A stretch of 39,311 bases of DNA from Marinobacter sp. (GCA_022565395.1 JAIUMV010000031.1:1-39311), one strand, 5' to 3'. Positions 15,765 to 25,433 are shown, counted from the stretch's first letter. Made by a program: numbers and translations. The notes: generated from the sequence alone by a model not told the origin.

Positions 15765-16811
15765 TCAGCCCTGGGAGAGCAACTGCCGCAGATCCCTCAC
15801 CGCGGCATTGGTGCGGGAAATGTAGGCTCCCATGGTCAGCGAATGATTGGCCAGAACGCCAAAGCCGCTGCCATTGAGCACGATGGGACTACGCATCGGC
15901 CGCAGCGCGCCTTCCAGTTCAAAGATAATCTGCCGCACACTGGCCTGGGCATTCTTATCCTGCAACACTTTGCGGAAGTCCACTTCAATGGCCTGGAACA
16001 AATGCAATAACGCCCAAGCGGTGCCTCTGGCTTCAAAAAACACATCGTCAATCTCAGTCCAGGGTGTTTTTACCCGCTCCGCCGCCATTGCCTCTGCAAG
16101 CGGGTCATCCCCCAGAATAAGCAACGCATCGTGAATAGCATCCTTGCCAACACTCTCCCCCAACCGGCGAGACAGGCTGCCAAGCCGGGTCTCAATATCC
16201 GCAAGCCAATTGTTCAGATTGTCGGCCCGGGCATAGAACTGTGCCTGCGGCTGTTCCGGGTGCGACAGGCGGTCGAGGTAGCGCTGCATGGCACGAATGG
16301 CCCGGCGGTACTCACGTTCCGTGGAGGGCAGCATCCAGCTGTTGTTGCTGAAGTGCAGCTGTGGCTCAACAATCACCAGGTCGGCATCCTCAGCCGACTG
16401 GCTCTGGGAGCGGCTCAGGTCACGCCTTAATGCCCGCGACATATCCCGCAGCTGCACCAATACGCCGTACTCCCAGTTCGGCATGTTGTCCAGCCACAGG
16501 CCTGGCGGGAAAATATCGTTGGACAGGTAACCGCCTGGCTTGTCCAGCAAGGTTTCCGTCAGGCGGATCATGGTGGCCATGGTGGCAAAGCCTGTCACCG
16601 GCTCACGCTCCATCTCTGCGGCCACCTCCCGCACGTGCTCACTCACCGGGAAAACCTCGGGTGTTCGGCTCCACCAGATACCCAATACAATGGCCACTAT
16701 CAGATACCCCGCCAATACAAACGCGGTCAGCTTGAACCATTGTCCGCTGTCCAGCGCATCGCGGAGATCAGCCATGGACTCACCCAGCCTTTGGCGAAAT
16801 GCTTGCCACAT
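15765..16811 (-). CDS. DUF2333 inner-membrane protein
   Basis: A 348-aa protein with a short cytoplasmic N-terminus, one membrane helix (about 27-46, TAFVLAGYLIVAIVLGIWW) and a large helical domain outside. It matches the DUF2333 family of gammaproteobacteria, often found beside ppa; recognisable blocks are GGYLSNDIFPPGLWLDNMPNWEYGVLVQ and FYARADNLNNWL. No activity is known. I prefer the ATG at 16811, with AAGGTG 7 nt upstream, over the GTG at 16817. The gene ends against the ppa terminator and lies downstream of the LapD-like gene, 60 bp away. Confidence 0.85.
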   Translation of the reverse strand: MWQAFRQRLGESMADLRDALDSGQWFKLTAFVLAGYLIVAIVLGIWWSRTPEVFPVSEHVREVAAEMEREPVTGFATMATMIRLTETLLDKPGGYLSNDIFPPGLWLDNMPNWEYGVLVQLRDMSRALRRDLSRSQSQSAEDADLVIVEPQLHFSNNSWMLPSTEREYRRAIRAMQRYLDRLSHPEQPQAQFYARADNLNNWLADIETRLGSLSRRLGESVGKDAIHDALLILGDDPLAEAMAAERVKTPWTEIDDVFFEARGTAWALLHLFQAIEVDFRKVLQDKNAQASVRQIIFELEGALRPMRSPIVLNGSGFGVLANHSLTMGAYISRTNAAVRDLRQLLSQG

Positions 16812-16871
16812 AGTCACACACCTTAGTTGTTGGAATACTCATTTCGGCCCCTGGTGCCAGGGCTGCCGCGA

Positions 16872-18842
16872 TCAGAACGTCACGTCTTGCAGGGGTAACG
16901 GCCGCCCCAGATGGTAGCCCATTCCACCATCAACACCCAGCCGCAGCAAGGCCTGCCATTCCGCCTCTGTCTCTATCCCGCTGCCAAACACCAGAATGCC
17001 ACGACTGTGGGCAATCCGGATGATGGACTCTATGTAGAAGTGATTATCGTCATGCTGCTCCAGATCACGGACAAAACTGGGGTCCATCCGCAGGGCATGG
17101 AAGGGCAGGTTACGCAGGTAACTGAAAGGAATCCCCCCTACCCCGAAGCGATCAACAATGACCCGCACCCTGAACCTGACCAGCACCTTCACCAGCTTGC
17201 CCACATCTTTGCGATGATGGTGCACGACATGTTCAGCGATGCTGACCCACAACCGCGGCGCCACCGGCTGGTGCTGAACCAGCAGCTGTTCAACGGCTGC
17301 GCGAAACGCGCCATCGGAAATAGACGAGGAACCGAAGCTCACACTGAGCTCAGAGCCAGCATGGGTCTGCAGCAGGCCCAGCACATCCGCCAGCATAGGC
17401 AGATCAAATGCCGGCATCAAACCAAAGCGCTCAGCCGCCGGTACAAATTCCGCCGCCGGCACCCAGCCACCGTCCACCTGCAATTTAGACTGCACCTGGC
17501 GCAGTAAGGGCTGCTGACTCTGCGTGGGCAGCAAGGGCTGTAGCCAGAAACCCCACTGGCGCTGAGCTATGGCAGCAGCAAGCTGTTCACGCCAACGGGC
17601 AGGCCGTTCGATACTGTGAGCCGACTCAAAACAGTGGCAACCGCTGTCACCCCGTTGCTGCGCATCCCGAAGGGCGCTGTCGCAGGCTGCCTCCAGATCC
17701 TCCGCACTCAATCCCACCGACAACTCTGCCAGGCCGCCGTGGACGGCCACAGGACAACCCGGCGCACTGTCGGCATAGCGACCATCCACCTGCTGCAAGA
17801 GCGCCTTCGCCCAGTGCAAGGCATCCACCATGCTGGCACCCGGCAGGAAAACCTCAAATTCGGAGCCCGCACGCCGGGCGGCAAAAGCATGGGGGTGTTC
17901 GCGCACAAACGCCTGTAGCTGCGCCCCGACCTGGCCCAGCAGACGATCGGCCTCATCACGGCCAAAGCGCTGGTTAAAACCCGCAAAATCAGCCAACTGA
18001 AGTAACAACAGCACACCGCTGCGGGTGGCATCCCGGGATTCTATCTCTGCCTTTAAACGCAACTGGAAGGCGCGGCGGCTGGCCAGCCCTGTCAGTGGGT
18101 CTTCATTATTCTGTTTGCGTAAATGCTGGACCAGCTTGGCCTGCCCCTCAAACAACATGCCGAGATCATCGGCCATGCTGTTCATGGCGGTCACCACCCG
18201 CGACAGCTCACGGGTACCCGGCGGTTGCAGGCGATGACGAAAATTCTTGCGGCTGATGGCCTGGGCCTGCTCTTCCAGCGAGCGCAGCGGCCCGAGCACC
18301 CGATGTAACAGCAAGAACAACAGTACCAGAGCCAGGCCACCCACCATCAGCGCACCCAGCACCAGATTACGGGTAATGCTCCATAAGTCCACATAGGCCT
18401 GCCCCGGGTGGCTGACCACAACCACCTGCCCCAGCCGGCTCCAGCCCCGTATCACTTCGGCCCGACCTTCCGAGCGTGGCAGGTTCACCCACGCCACAAA
18501 CCAGTCCGGCACCCTGACATCCCGCAACGGAACCTCTCGCTGGGCAATAGCTGCGCCCTGATTGTCACGATAGTGGATACTCAGATAGCGACCGCTGTCA
18601 AAAGTGGCATCGATAAGGGATCCCGCCGCCACCGGGTCACGACCATCAATGGCATTGGAAAGCGACAGGCCCACCGCTGTGGCCGCATCCTGGGCGTGCC
18701 CTGACAGTTGATCGGCCAGGTAGTTACGAAAGTGCTGAAAGCTGATGGCCAGGCTGGCCACCAATAGCAGCAGCACCAACGCACCGGTAAACAGCATCAG
18801 CAACGCCTTGAGGGAAATCAGTCCGGAGTCTCGGCGACGCAT
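16872..18842 (-). CDS. LapD-like cyclic-di-GMP receptor with degenerate GGDEF and EAL domains
   Basis: A 656-aa inner-membrane protein. Membrane helix 1 (8-34) is followed by a periplasmic LapD_MoxY_N domain (35-152) with the typical SGHAQDAATAVGLSLS and IDATFDSGRY, then helix 2 (157-180), HAMP (181-235), GGDEF (about 245-405) and EAL (about 415-650). The GGDEF site reads RAGSEF (324-329), so cyclase activity is unlikely. The EAL motif is replaced by QPLLPTQS (435-442), and the metal Asp pair reads DRFG, so phosphodiesterase activity is also unlikely. LapD binds c-di-GMP with such an EAL domain and controls the protease LapG, which guards biofilm adhesins. No lapG or adhesin is in the window. 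AGGAGG precedes the ATG at 18842. Confidence 0.83.
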   Translation of the reverse strand: MRRRDSGLISLKALLMLFTGALVLLLLVASLAISFQHFRNYLADQLSGHAQDAATAVGLSLSNAIDGRDPVAAGSLIDATFDSGRYLSIHYRDNQGAAIAQREVPLRDVRVPDWFVAWVNLPRSEGRAEVIRGWSRLGQVVVVSHPGQAYVDLWSITRNLVLGALMVGGLALVLLFLLLHRVLGPLRSLEEQAQAISRKNFRHRLQPPGTRELSRVVTAMNSMADDLGMLFEGQAKLVQHLRKQNNEDPLTGLASRRAFQLRLKAEIESRDATRSGVLLLLQLADFAGFNQRFGRDEADRLLGQVGAQLQAFVREHPHAFAARRAGSEFEVFLPGASMVDALHWAKALLQQVDGRYADSAPGCPVAVHGGLAELSVGLSAEDLEAACDSALRDAQQRGDSGCHCFESAHSIERPARWREQLAAAIAQRQWGFWLQPLLPTQSQQPLLRQVQSKLQVDGGWVPAAEFVPAAERFGLMPAFDLPMLADVLGLLQTHAGSELSVSFGSSSISDGAFRAAVEQLLVQHQPVAPRLWVSIAEHVVHHHRKDVGKLVKVLVRFRVRVIVDRFGVGGIPFSYLRNLPFHALRMDPSFVRDLEQHDDNHFYIESIIRIAHSRGILVFGSGIETEAEWQALLRLGVDGGMGYHLGRPLPLQDVTF

Positions 18843-19064
18843 CCCGGTAACGCCTCCTGTTACGCACGGGTCATGGAGAACAGCTGAACAACTCCCCGAA
18901 ATGAGACGGGGTCCACAACAGCCATTTGACCCCGGAGCACATGTTGACAAACATTTACAAACCAGTGGCTTCGCCCACCACTCTAAACACTATAGACTGT
19001 GCCAAGGGAGATGGCGCGTACTCCCACAGCACTATTCTTATAATAAAGGATCAGAGACCGGCTG
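18843..19064. promoter_or_regulatory. Divergent promoter region of the c-di-GMP gene pair
   Basis: A 222-bp gap between the LapD-like gene (minus) and the diguanylate cyclase (plus). TATAAT (19039-19044) on the plus strand lies 20 bp before the cyclase ATG and has no good -35. TTGACA (18945-18950) lies farther upstream without a matching -10. No operator could be identified. Confidence 0.35.
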
Positions 19065-20687
19065 ATGACCGACGAATCCCAAAAAGAGAAACTCCGCCAG
19101 CACTTTGCCCGCCGGGTAACCGCCCAGGCCCGCATCGTCCTCGACCTCTGGCAGAAATGCAGCGGCGAGACCTCCATCGAAACGGCGCAACTAGACGAGT
19201 TGTCAGGCGCCACGGACAAACTTATCCGCTACGCCCAGCGTTTTGATATGGCGCGCCACGCCACGGCCGGAGAGCAGTTGCTTGCAGCGCTGCAGGCCCA
19301 TCAGGCAGACGGCGCGGACAGCAACGTCACCCTGCCCACCATCCGGCAGGCGGTTGAAGCACTTAGCCAGGCAACCCTGCGTCGCAGCGACCAGAACCAG
19401 GAAGAGTCACCCCGCGCTTTTCGCAAGACACCCATCTATCTTGCCCTTTCAAGCCAGGAAATGGCCTCCCGACTGGTTCGGCAGATGGAGTTTTTTGGTT
19501 TCCGCGCTGCCGCCTTTGAAGATCCTGAGGAGCTTATCCGTGAGTGCCACCAAAGCAAACCGGAAACCATGCTGGTGGACATCACCTTCGGTGGCGGCCC
19601 GACCAGCGGCCTGGACACGGTGGAACGCATTCAGCAGCAGCACGAAACACCGATCCCTATTGTCTTTGTCAGCGAAGACGACGGCACCATCGAAACGCGC
19701 CTGCGGGCATCCCGCTGCGGTGGTGAGGAGTTTTTTTACCCCGCCGTAGACCCCGGCCAGCTCATTGAGAAAATCGAGACCTATACCCACGGCAATACAG
19801 TAGAGCCCTATCGGGTACTGGTACTGGACGATTCCCGCGCCCAGGCCAAGTTCATGGAGACCGTGCTGAAAAAGGCCGGCATGCGGGCCCATATCATCAC
19901 CGACCCCATGCAGATTATCGATGCCCTGGATGAGTTCTCACCGGAAATCATTATTCTGGATATGTACATGCCAGGCTGCACCGGCATGGAGATCGCCCGG
20001 GTCATTCGCCAGCAGGACCGTTTCCACAGCGTGCCCATTATCTACCTGTCCGCCGAGGATGATGTAGGCAAACAACTGCAAGCCATGAGCCTGGGCGGTG
20101 ATGACTTCCTCACCAAACCCATCGACCCGAAACACCTGATTGCCACCTTGCACAACCGCGGCCGCCGCGCCCGCTCACTGCTCGCACTGATGATCCGTGA
20201 CAGCCTGACCGGCCTCTACAACCATACACACACCCTTAACCTGCTGGAGCAGGAGCTGGCCCGCGCCAAGCAGAAGGGGCATGGCCTGTGCTTTGTCATG
20301 CTGGACATCGATTACTTCAAGAAAATCAACGACAGCTTCGGGCACCCCATTGGCGATCGCGTGTTGCGTAGCCTGTCCATGTTCCTGAAACAAAGACTGC
20401 GTAAAACAGACCATATTGGCCGCTATGGCGGTGAAGAATTCGCCATCATTCTGCCGGAAACCTCGGAGAGTGACGCCCGCAGCGTGATGAATGAGATTCG
20501 CGAGCGCTTCTCCAGCCTGAAACAACCCGCAGGTGAGCAGGAGTTTTCTGTCACCTTTAGCGCCGGCGTGGCCGCCTGGCAAGGTGAAAACGCCCAGACC
20601 ATCTGCGAACGGGCAGACAGGGCCTTGTACAAAGCGAAGGAAGCCGGACGCAACTGCGTCATCTCTGACAGCCAGCACACTGGCTGA
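19065..20687 (+). CDS. Dual-receiver response-regulator diguanylate cyclase
   Basis: A 540-aa cytoplasmic protein. An N-terminal helical domain (about 1-110) resembles Hpt but lacks the phosphorylatable histidine motif. Receiver 1 (about 121-240) keeps Asp172 (MLVDITF) but has SSQE where the acidic pair belongs, so it is probably degenerate. Receiver 2 (249-365) is complete: DD (255-256), phospho-acceptor Asp299 (IILDMYMPG) and Lys351 (FLTKP). The C-terminal GGDEF domain (about 375-535) has the active site GGEEF (455-459) and the inhibitory RxxD site (446-449), so it should make c-di-GMP from GTP under product inhibition. It is divergent from the LapD-like receptor, which suggests a matched producer/reader pair. 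No histidine kinase is nearby. Confidence 0.9.
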   Translation: MTDESQKEKLRQHFARRVTAQARIVLDLWQKCSGETSIETAQLDELSGATDKLIRYAQRFDMARHATAGEQLLAALQAHQADGADSNVTLPTIRQAVEALSQATLRRSDQNQEESPRAFRKTPIYLALSSQEMASRLVRQMEFFGFRAAAFEDPEELIRECHQSKPETMLVDITFGGGPTSGLDTVERIQQQHETPIPIVFVSEDDGTIETRLRASRCGGEEFFYPAVDPGQLIEKIETYTHGNTVEPYRVLVLDDSRAQAKFMETVLKKAGMRAHIITDPMQIIDALDEFSPEIIILDMYMPGCTGMEIARVIRQQDRFHSVPIIYLSAEDDVGKQLQAMSLGGDDFLTKPIDPKHLIATLHNRGRRARSLLALMIRDSLTGLYNHTHTLNLLEQELARAKQKGHGLCFVMLDIDYFKKINDSFGHPIGDRVLRSLSMFLKQRLRKTDHIGRYGGEEFAIILPETSESDARSVMNEIRERFSSLKQPAGEQEFSVTFSAGVAAWQGENAQTICERADRALYKAKEAGRNCVISDSQHTG

Positions 20688-21010
20688 TGCGTCGAGACCC
20701 GCGGCCAGTCCTGCCGTTGCTGCCCGCGGAAAACCACTTGTCGGGCCTTGGTGTTATGCAACAGCGCCTTAGGTCGATGAAACCAATGTCGTATAGACCC
20801 GCGCGTGTTCGGAATCGAAAATGCCCGATATGACATATCCGCGAAGCCGAAAATAAGGTGCTGGCGGGTGAGGCTTCTTTACATTGATCAAAGGCCCCGC
20901 CAGGCTCATCCGATTTGTTAAAAAGTGTCGAATGCCCTTTGCAAAACTGGCATTATGCACTTTAAATGTTGTGAATTTCGGCGATCCTGTTTAAGGCAGC
21001 TAAACACTCT
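20688..21010 (+). promoter_or_regulatory. Upstream region and promoter of the aroQ-accBC operon
   Basis: A 323-bp gap without a credible gene. A sigma70-like promoter is visible at TTGCAA (20939-20944), 17 bp, TTAAAT (20962-20967), giving a short leader before aroQ at 21011. Farther upstream CTGGCGGG (20861-20868) can pair with CCCGCCAG (20896-20903) around an AT-rich loop. The part 20688-20850 shows nothing I can identify. Confidence 0.5.
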
Positions 21011-21463
21011 ATGGCCACCATTCTTGTTTTGCACGGTCCGAATCTGAACATGCTGGGCGTCCGCGAGCCTGAGGTCTACGGTCGTGAAACCCTGGCAGAC
21101 ATCAATGACCGCCTGCACCGGCAAGCCAGCGAGCAGGGCCATCACCTGCTGCACCTGCAATCTAATGCCGAATACGAATTGATTGAACGGCTGCATGAAG
21201 CCCGTAGCGAGGGTATTGATTTCATCCTGATCAACCCCGCTGCGTTTACCCATACCAGCGTTGCGCTGCGGGATGCCATCCTGGCATCCGGCATACCGTT
21301 TATTGAGGTCCATCTATCCAACGTCCATGCTCGGGAAGCTTTCCGGCATCACTCCTACTTCTCTGACATTGCCGTAGGGGTGATCTGTGGACTCGGCAGC
21401 CATGGCTACGACCTCGCCTTGCAGGCCGCCCTACGGCGCCTGCAGCCAACCCCAACCAATTGA
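21011..21463 (+). CDS. aroQ: Type II 3-dehydroquinate dehydratase
   Basis: A 150-aa dodecameric-type enzyme that dehydrates 3-dehydroquinate to 3-dehydroshikimate in the shikimate pathway. Signatures are [20 protein letters not shown] (6-24) with the catalytic Tyr23, the lid arginine near 18, [15 protein letters not shown], and [14 protein letters not shown] with the catalytic His, then [11 protein letters not shown]. It is the first gene of the aroQ-accB-accC cluster found in Pseudomonas and relatives, 25 bp before accB. Its ribosome site is weak. Confidence 0.95.
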   Translation: MATILVLHGPNLNMLGVREPEVYGRETLADINDRLHRQASEQGHHLLHLQSNAEYELIERLHEARSEGIDFILINPAAFTHTSVALRDAILASGIPFIEVHLSNVHAREAFRHHSYFSDIAVGVICGLGSHGYDLALQAALRRLQPTPTN

Positions 21464-21488
21464 TACTGTGCCCAATACGAGATTGATT

Positions 21489-21944
21489 ATGGACATTCGC
21501 AAGGTCAAAAAACTGATTGAGCTGATCGAAGCGTCAGATATCGAAGAGCTGGAAATTAAAGAGGGCGAAGAGTCCGTTCGCCTCACACGCCGCCGTGACG
21601 TAGCCGCTGCCCCGGTTGCTGTCAGCTATGCGCCGCCCGCACCTGCCGCGCCCAGCGCGCCTGCAACGGCCGCTGATCCGGCCCCCGAAGCCAGTGCAGC
21701 GGCGGCCAAAGGCCACCAGCTTCGCTCGCCGATGGTTGGCACCTTCTACCGCGCGCCTTCACCCACAGCCCAATCCTTTGTTGAGGTGGGTCAAACGGTC
21801 CAGGCAGGCGATGTCATCTGCATCGTTGAAGCCATGAAAATGATGAACCAGATTGAGGCCGACAAGAGCGGCACCATCGTGGATGTACTGGTAGAAAACG
21901 GGCAACCGGTCGAATTTGACCAGCCCCTGTTTGTGATTGCCTAA
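21489..21944 (+). CDS. accB: Biotin carboxyl carrier protein of acetyl-CoA carboxylase
   Basis: A 151-aa BCCP. The N-terminal helix ([20 protein letters not shown]) leads to a Pro/Ala-rich linker (about 38-73) and the C-terminal biotinyl domain (about 77-151). The biotinylated lysine is Lys117 in EAMKMM, and the protruding-thumb sequence follows [13 protein letters not shown]. The protein carries the biotin between biotin carboxylase (AccC) and carboxyltransferase (AccAD) in the first step of fatty acid synthesis. The ATG at 21489 gives the standard N-terminus; the upstream extension overlaps aroQ. accC follows after 17 bp. Confidence 0.96.
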   Translation: MDIRKVKKLIELIEASDIEELEIKEGEESVRLTRRRDVAAAPVAVSYAPPAPAAPSAPATAADPAPEASAAAAKGHQLRSPMVGTFYRAPSPTAQSFVEVGQTVQAGDVICIVEAMKMMNQIEADKSGTIVDVLVENGQPVEFDQPLFVIA

Positions 21945-21961
21945 CCAACGATACCGATCCT

Positions 21962-23308
21962 ATGGCTATTCTCGAGAAAGTTCTGATCGCCAACCGTGGC
22001 GAGATTGCCCTGCGCATCCTGCGTGCCTGCAAGGAGTTGGGCATCCGTACCGTGGCTGTCCACTCCCAGGTAGACCGTGAGCTGATGCATGTCCGTCTGG
22101 CGGATGAAACCGTCTGCATCGGCCCCAACAGCCCAACTGACAGTTACCTGAACATACCTGCCATCATCAGTGCCGCAGAAGTGACGGACTCCGTTGCCAT
22201 TCATCCCGGCTATGGCTTTCTGGCGGAAAATGCCGACTTTGCCGAGCAGGTAGAGAAAAGCGGTTTCCGCTTTATTGGCCCTTCTGCAGATGTTATCCGC
22301 CTGATGGGCAACAAGGTATCCGCCATCAGCGCCATGATTCGGGCGGGGGTGCCGACAGTACCCGGCTCTGACGGCCCGGTGACCAGCGATGATGAGAAAA
22401 CCATCCAGACCGCACGCCGCATTGGCTACCCTATCATCATCAAGGCTGCCGCTGGTGGCGGCGGTCGCGGCATGCAGGTGGTGCATACCGAGGCGGCCCT
22501 GCTGAAAAGCATCCAGGTCACCAAATCTGAGGCGCGCAATGCCTTTGGTGATGACACGGTCTATCTGGAGAAATACCTGGAGTGCCCCCGCCATGTTGAA
22601 GTCCAGGTATTGGCAGACACCCACGGCAATGTGATTCATCTGGGTGACAGAGACTGCTCCATGCAGCGTCGCCACCAGAAAGTTATCGAGGAAGCGCCAG
22701 CACCGGATATTGACCCGGAAGCCCGTCAGCGCACCCTGGACGCCTGCGTGCAAGCCTGCAAGGAGATTGGCTACGTAGGTGCCGGCACCTTCGAGTTTCT
22801 CTACCAGGATGGCCAGTACTACTTTATCGAGATGAATACCCGGGTTCAGGTGGAGCACCCCGTGTCCGAGATGGTGACTGGCGTGGATATCGTCAAGGAG
22901 CAGCTGCGCATTGCCAGCGGCCTGCCACTGACCTACAGCCAGGACCAGATCACCATCAGCGGTCATGCCATTGAATGCCGGATCAACGCCGAGGACCCCA
23001 AAACCTTTGTCCCCAGCCCTGGCAAGGTCCGACACTTCCACGCCCCTGGCGGCAACGGCGTCCGGGTGGACTCTCACCTCTACAGCGGTTACTCCGTGCC
23101 CCCCTACTACGACTCACTGGTGGGCAAACTCATCACCTGGGGCGATGACCGCGAGAGCGCCCGCAAACGCATGAAAAACGCACTGGATGAACTGGTGGTT
23201 GAAGGTATCAAAACCAACCAGCCACTGCACCGCAAGCTGATTCGTGACACCGGCTTCCGCAAAGTGGACTTCACCATCCACTACCTCGAAAAACTCATCA
23301 AGGATTGA
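21962..23308 (+). CDS. accC: Biotin carboxylase subunit of acetyl-CoA carboxylase
   Basis: A 448-aa ATP-grasp enzyme (E. coli 449 aa) that carboxylates the biotin on AccB using bicarbonate and ATP. Visible motifs are the N-terminal [17 protein letters not shown], the flexible ATP lid [14 protein letters not shown], the active-site [15 protein letters not shown], and [20 protein letters not shown], which binds metal and holds the catalytic Arg. It is co-transcribed with accB and followed 2 bp later by the prmA ATG. No break or unusual residue is seen. Confidence 0.97.
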   Translation: MAILEKVLIANRGEIALRILRACKELGIRTVAVHSQVDRELMHVRLADETVCIGPNSPTDSYLNIPAIISAAEVTDSVAIHPGYGFLAENADFAEQVEKSGFRFIGPSADVIRLMGNKVSAISAMIRAGVPTVPGSDGPVTSDDEKTIQTARRIGYPIIIKAAAGGGGRGMQVVHTEAALLKSIQVTKSEARNAFGDDTVYLEKYLECPRHVEVQVLADTHGNVIHLGDRDCSMQRRHQKVIEEAPAPDIDPEARQRTLDACVQACKEIGYVGAGTFEFLYQDGQYYFIEMNTRVQVEHPVSEMVTGVDIVKEQLRIASGLPLTYSQDQITISGHAIECRINAEDPKTFVPSPGKVRHFHAPGGNGVRVDSHLYSGYSVPPYYDSLVGKLITWGDDRESARKRMKNALDELVVEGIKTNQPLHRKLIRDTGFRKVDFTIHYLEKLIKD

Positions 23309-23310
23309 GC

Positions 23311-24222
23311 ATGGCCTGGATCCAGCTGAAAATCGCTACCGACCCTGAACAGGCCGAGCTACTGGAAGACCTGCTGATGGAAGTCGGTGCCTCCGCCGTC
23401 TCCATGGAGGATGCGGCAGACCAGCCCCTGTATGAGCCGGATCCGGGCACCACCCCGCTGTGGTCCCACACCCACGTTATCGGGCTGTTTACCCACGGTA
23501 CGGACCCTGACACGGTCACCGGCCAGCTCAGCGACCTCTACCACCAGCACACCCAGCAGCCACTGGGGGATGTTGAAATCAGCGTGGTGGAAGATCAGGA
23601 CTGGGAACGGGCATGGATGGATGATTTCAAGCCCCTGCAGTTTGGCCAACGGCTCTGGATTGTGCCCAGCTGGCACAGCGCACCAGACCCCAATGCCGCC
23701 AACCTGCTGCTGGACCCCGGCCTGGCTTTCGGCACCGGCACCCACCCCACCACGGCCCTGTGTCTGGAATGGCTGGACGGCATTCCCGTGACCGGGCGCA
23801 ATGTTATTGACTACGGCTGCGGCTCCGGCATTCTGGGCTTGGCGGCACTGCTGCTGGGAGCCCGTCATGTGGTTGGCGTAGACACCGACCCGCAGGCACT
23901 GGAAGCCAGCCGCGAAAACGCCCGTCGCAACCAGGTGCCCGATGCCCAGCTTGACCTGTACCTGCCGGGCCAGGACCCAGACCACCAGACCGATCTGCTA
24001 TTGGCCAATATTCTGGCCCAGCCGCTGATCCAGCTGGCCCCCAAGCTGGCCAGCCGGGTCAAGGATGGTGGCGATCTGATTCTTTCCGGGATACTCTCTA
24101 CCCAAGCCAGAGAAGTCAGCCAGGCCTACGAGCCCTGGTTCGTTATGGAAGAGCCGGTGCAACGGGAGGAATGGGTCCGCCTGGTTGGCCGGCGCAAAGC
24201 TCGCGACAGGAATAACGAATGA
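23311..24222 (+). CDS. prmA: Ribosomal protein L11 methyltransferase
   Basis: A 303-aa SAM-dependent enzyme that trimethylates lysines and the N-terminus of ribosomal protein L11. The N-terminal substrate-recognition domain (about 1-65; WIQLKIATDPEQAELLEDLL) is joined to a Rossmann methyltransferase domain. Its motifs are LAFGTGTHPTTALCLEWL, DYGCGSGILGLAAL (SAM loop) and LLLANILAQPLI. The ATG at 23311 is used in place of an upstream TTG overlapping the accC stop. It overlaps the next gene by 4 bp (ATGA). It sits between fatty-acid and tRNA-modification genes, as in Pseudomonas. Confidence 0.95.
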   Translation: MAWIQLKIATDPEQAELLEDLLMEVGASAVSMEDAADQPLYEPDPGTTPLWSHTHVIGLFTHGTDPDTVTGQLSDLYHQHTQQPLGDVEISVVEDQDWERAWMDDFKPLQFGQRLWIVPSWHSAPDPNAANLLLDPGLAFGTGTHPTTALCLEWLDGIPVTGRNVIDYGCGSGILGLAALLLGARHVVGVDTDPQALEASRENARRNQVPDAQLDLYLPGQDPDHQTDLLLANILAQPLIQLAPKLASRVKDGGDLILSGILSTQAREVSQAYEPWFVMEEPVQREEWVRLVGRRKARDRNNE

Positions 24223-25433
24223 GCGACAGCAGTATCCAGACCCGCTGCCCACATTGCGAAACGCGCTTCCGCGTGACGGATCAGCAACTTGCCGTAGCCG
24301 ATGGCAAGGTGCGCTGTGGTAACTGCATGGAAATTTTCAATGCCCGCGAGCATGCCGTCGGAGATAGCGGTGGCGCGCCCGCGCAGGCCGCAACCACGGC
24401 ACCGGCCAACACCGACAGCAGCGAGCCGGCCAGCAGCCTGAGCTTCACGCCCGACGATGACCTGATCTTTCAGGACGATCCTGACGAGGATGCCCAGGAG
24501 GGCGGCTACGCCGGCAGCAAAAGCCATTTTTCCGAGGACGAGCTGAGTGACAGCTTTCGCGCCATAGAAGAAGGTGAAGATCGCTTCGCCCTGGCGGACG
24601 AAGAGGACGAACTGGCTCCCGCGGATGAGAGCTGGGCTGAAGCCATACTGTCAGAAGTGGAAAAGCCTGAAAAACCTGCAGTGACAGCCCCGCCGGAGCC
24701 AGTCGCCACCCCTGTCAGCAAAACACCACCCCCTGCCCCCAAGCCGGAGCCTGAACCGGAGTCCTCCCCGGCCGTGGCACCCACTGGGGAGAAAGAGGAC
24801 AGTGAGTGGTCGCTGACGTCCCTGACACTGGAAGCGGACGAGCAACCCGAGCCCCCGGCAGCGCCGCCCAGCAGCAAAAGACCCTCGCGCCAGTCCTTCC
24901 ACGACTTGCGTGCTGAGCCCATTGCCATCGCCAACCGCGGCCGCCGCCGCTCCCTGGTCCGTGGCCTGCTCTGGCTGACCATCATACTCGCACTGCTGGC
25001 CGCGCTGGTGTCACAGATTGCCTGGTATCAGTTTGACCGCCTGTCGGCCATGCCCCAGTTACGCCCTTACTATGAGAAAGCCTGTGAGCTGGCGGGTTGC
25101 GAATTGAAGCCGCTCGTAGCGCTGGAACGAATCCAGAGTCAGAGCCTGGTGGTACGCAGTCACCCCGAAGATCGCAGCAGCCTGATCGTGGATGCGGTGA
25201 TTGTTAACCGCGCCGAGTTCAGCCAGCCATTCCCCCTCATCGCCCTGAGCTTCTCCAACCTTAATGGCGACATTGTCGCCCAGAGCCAGTTCGCACCGAC
25301 GCAGTATCTGGCGCAGGCAGCGGCAGAACTCACCCAGATGACGCCAGGCACCCCTGTGCGCATCTCCATCACCATCCGCGACCCCGGCCGGGATGCCGTG
25401 AACTACAACATGCAGTTCCGACCAGCGCCCTGA
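24219..25433 (+). CDS. Zinc-ribbon and DUF3426 membrane protein
   Basis: A 404-aa protein with an N-terminal zinc ribbon (Cys10, Cys13, Cys33, Cys36; MJ0042-type). A long low-complexity acidic and proline-rich linker (about 45-230) leads to a single membrane helix (about 246-270) and a C-terminal DUF3426 domain outside the membrane (PYYEKACELAGCEL to the end). This architecture is widespread downstream of prmA in gammaproteobacteria, and its function is unknown. The zinc ribbon is cytoplasmic and the DUF3426 part periplasmic. The start overlaps prmA by 4 bp. A GC hairpin sits on its stop codon. Confidence 0.88.
   Translation: MSDSSIQTRCPHCETRFRVTDQQLAVADGKVRCGNCMEIFNAREHAVGDSGGAPAQAATTAPANTDSSEPASSLSFTPDDDLIFQDDPDEDAQEGGYAGSKSHFSEDELSDSFRAIEEGEDRFALADEEDELAPADESWAEAILSEVEKPEKPAVTAPPEPVATPVSKTPPPAPKPEPEPESSPAVAPTGEKEDSEWSLTSLTLEADEQPEPPAAPPSSKRPSRQSFHDLRAEPIAIANRGRRRSLVRGLLWLTIILALLAALVSQIAWYQFDRLSAMPQLRPYYEKACELAGCELKPLVALERIQSQSLVVRSHPEDRSSLIVDAVIVNRAEFSQPFPLIALSFSNLNGDIVAQSQFAPTQYLAQAAAELTQMTPGTPVRISITIRDPGRDAVNYNMQFRPAP

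Noticed and set aside
20769-20960. A 63-aa minus-strand open frame upstream of aroQ
   Set aside because: It would overlap the likely aroQ promoter and has no ribosome site, signal peptide or family similarity.
21941-23077. A 378-aa minus-strand open frame antisense to accC
   Set aside because: accC is unmistakable; the opposite frame shows only complementary codon bias and no ribosome site or family.
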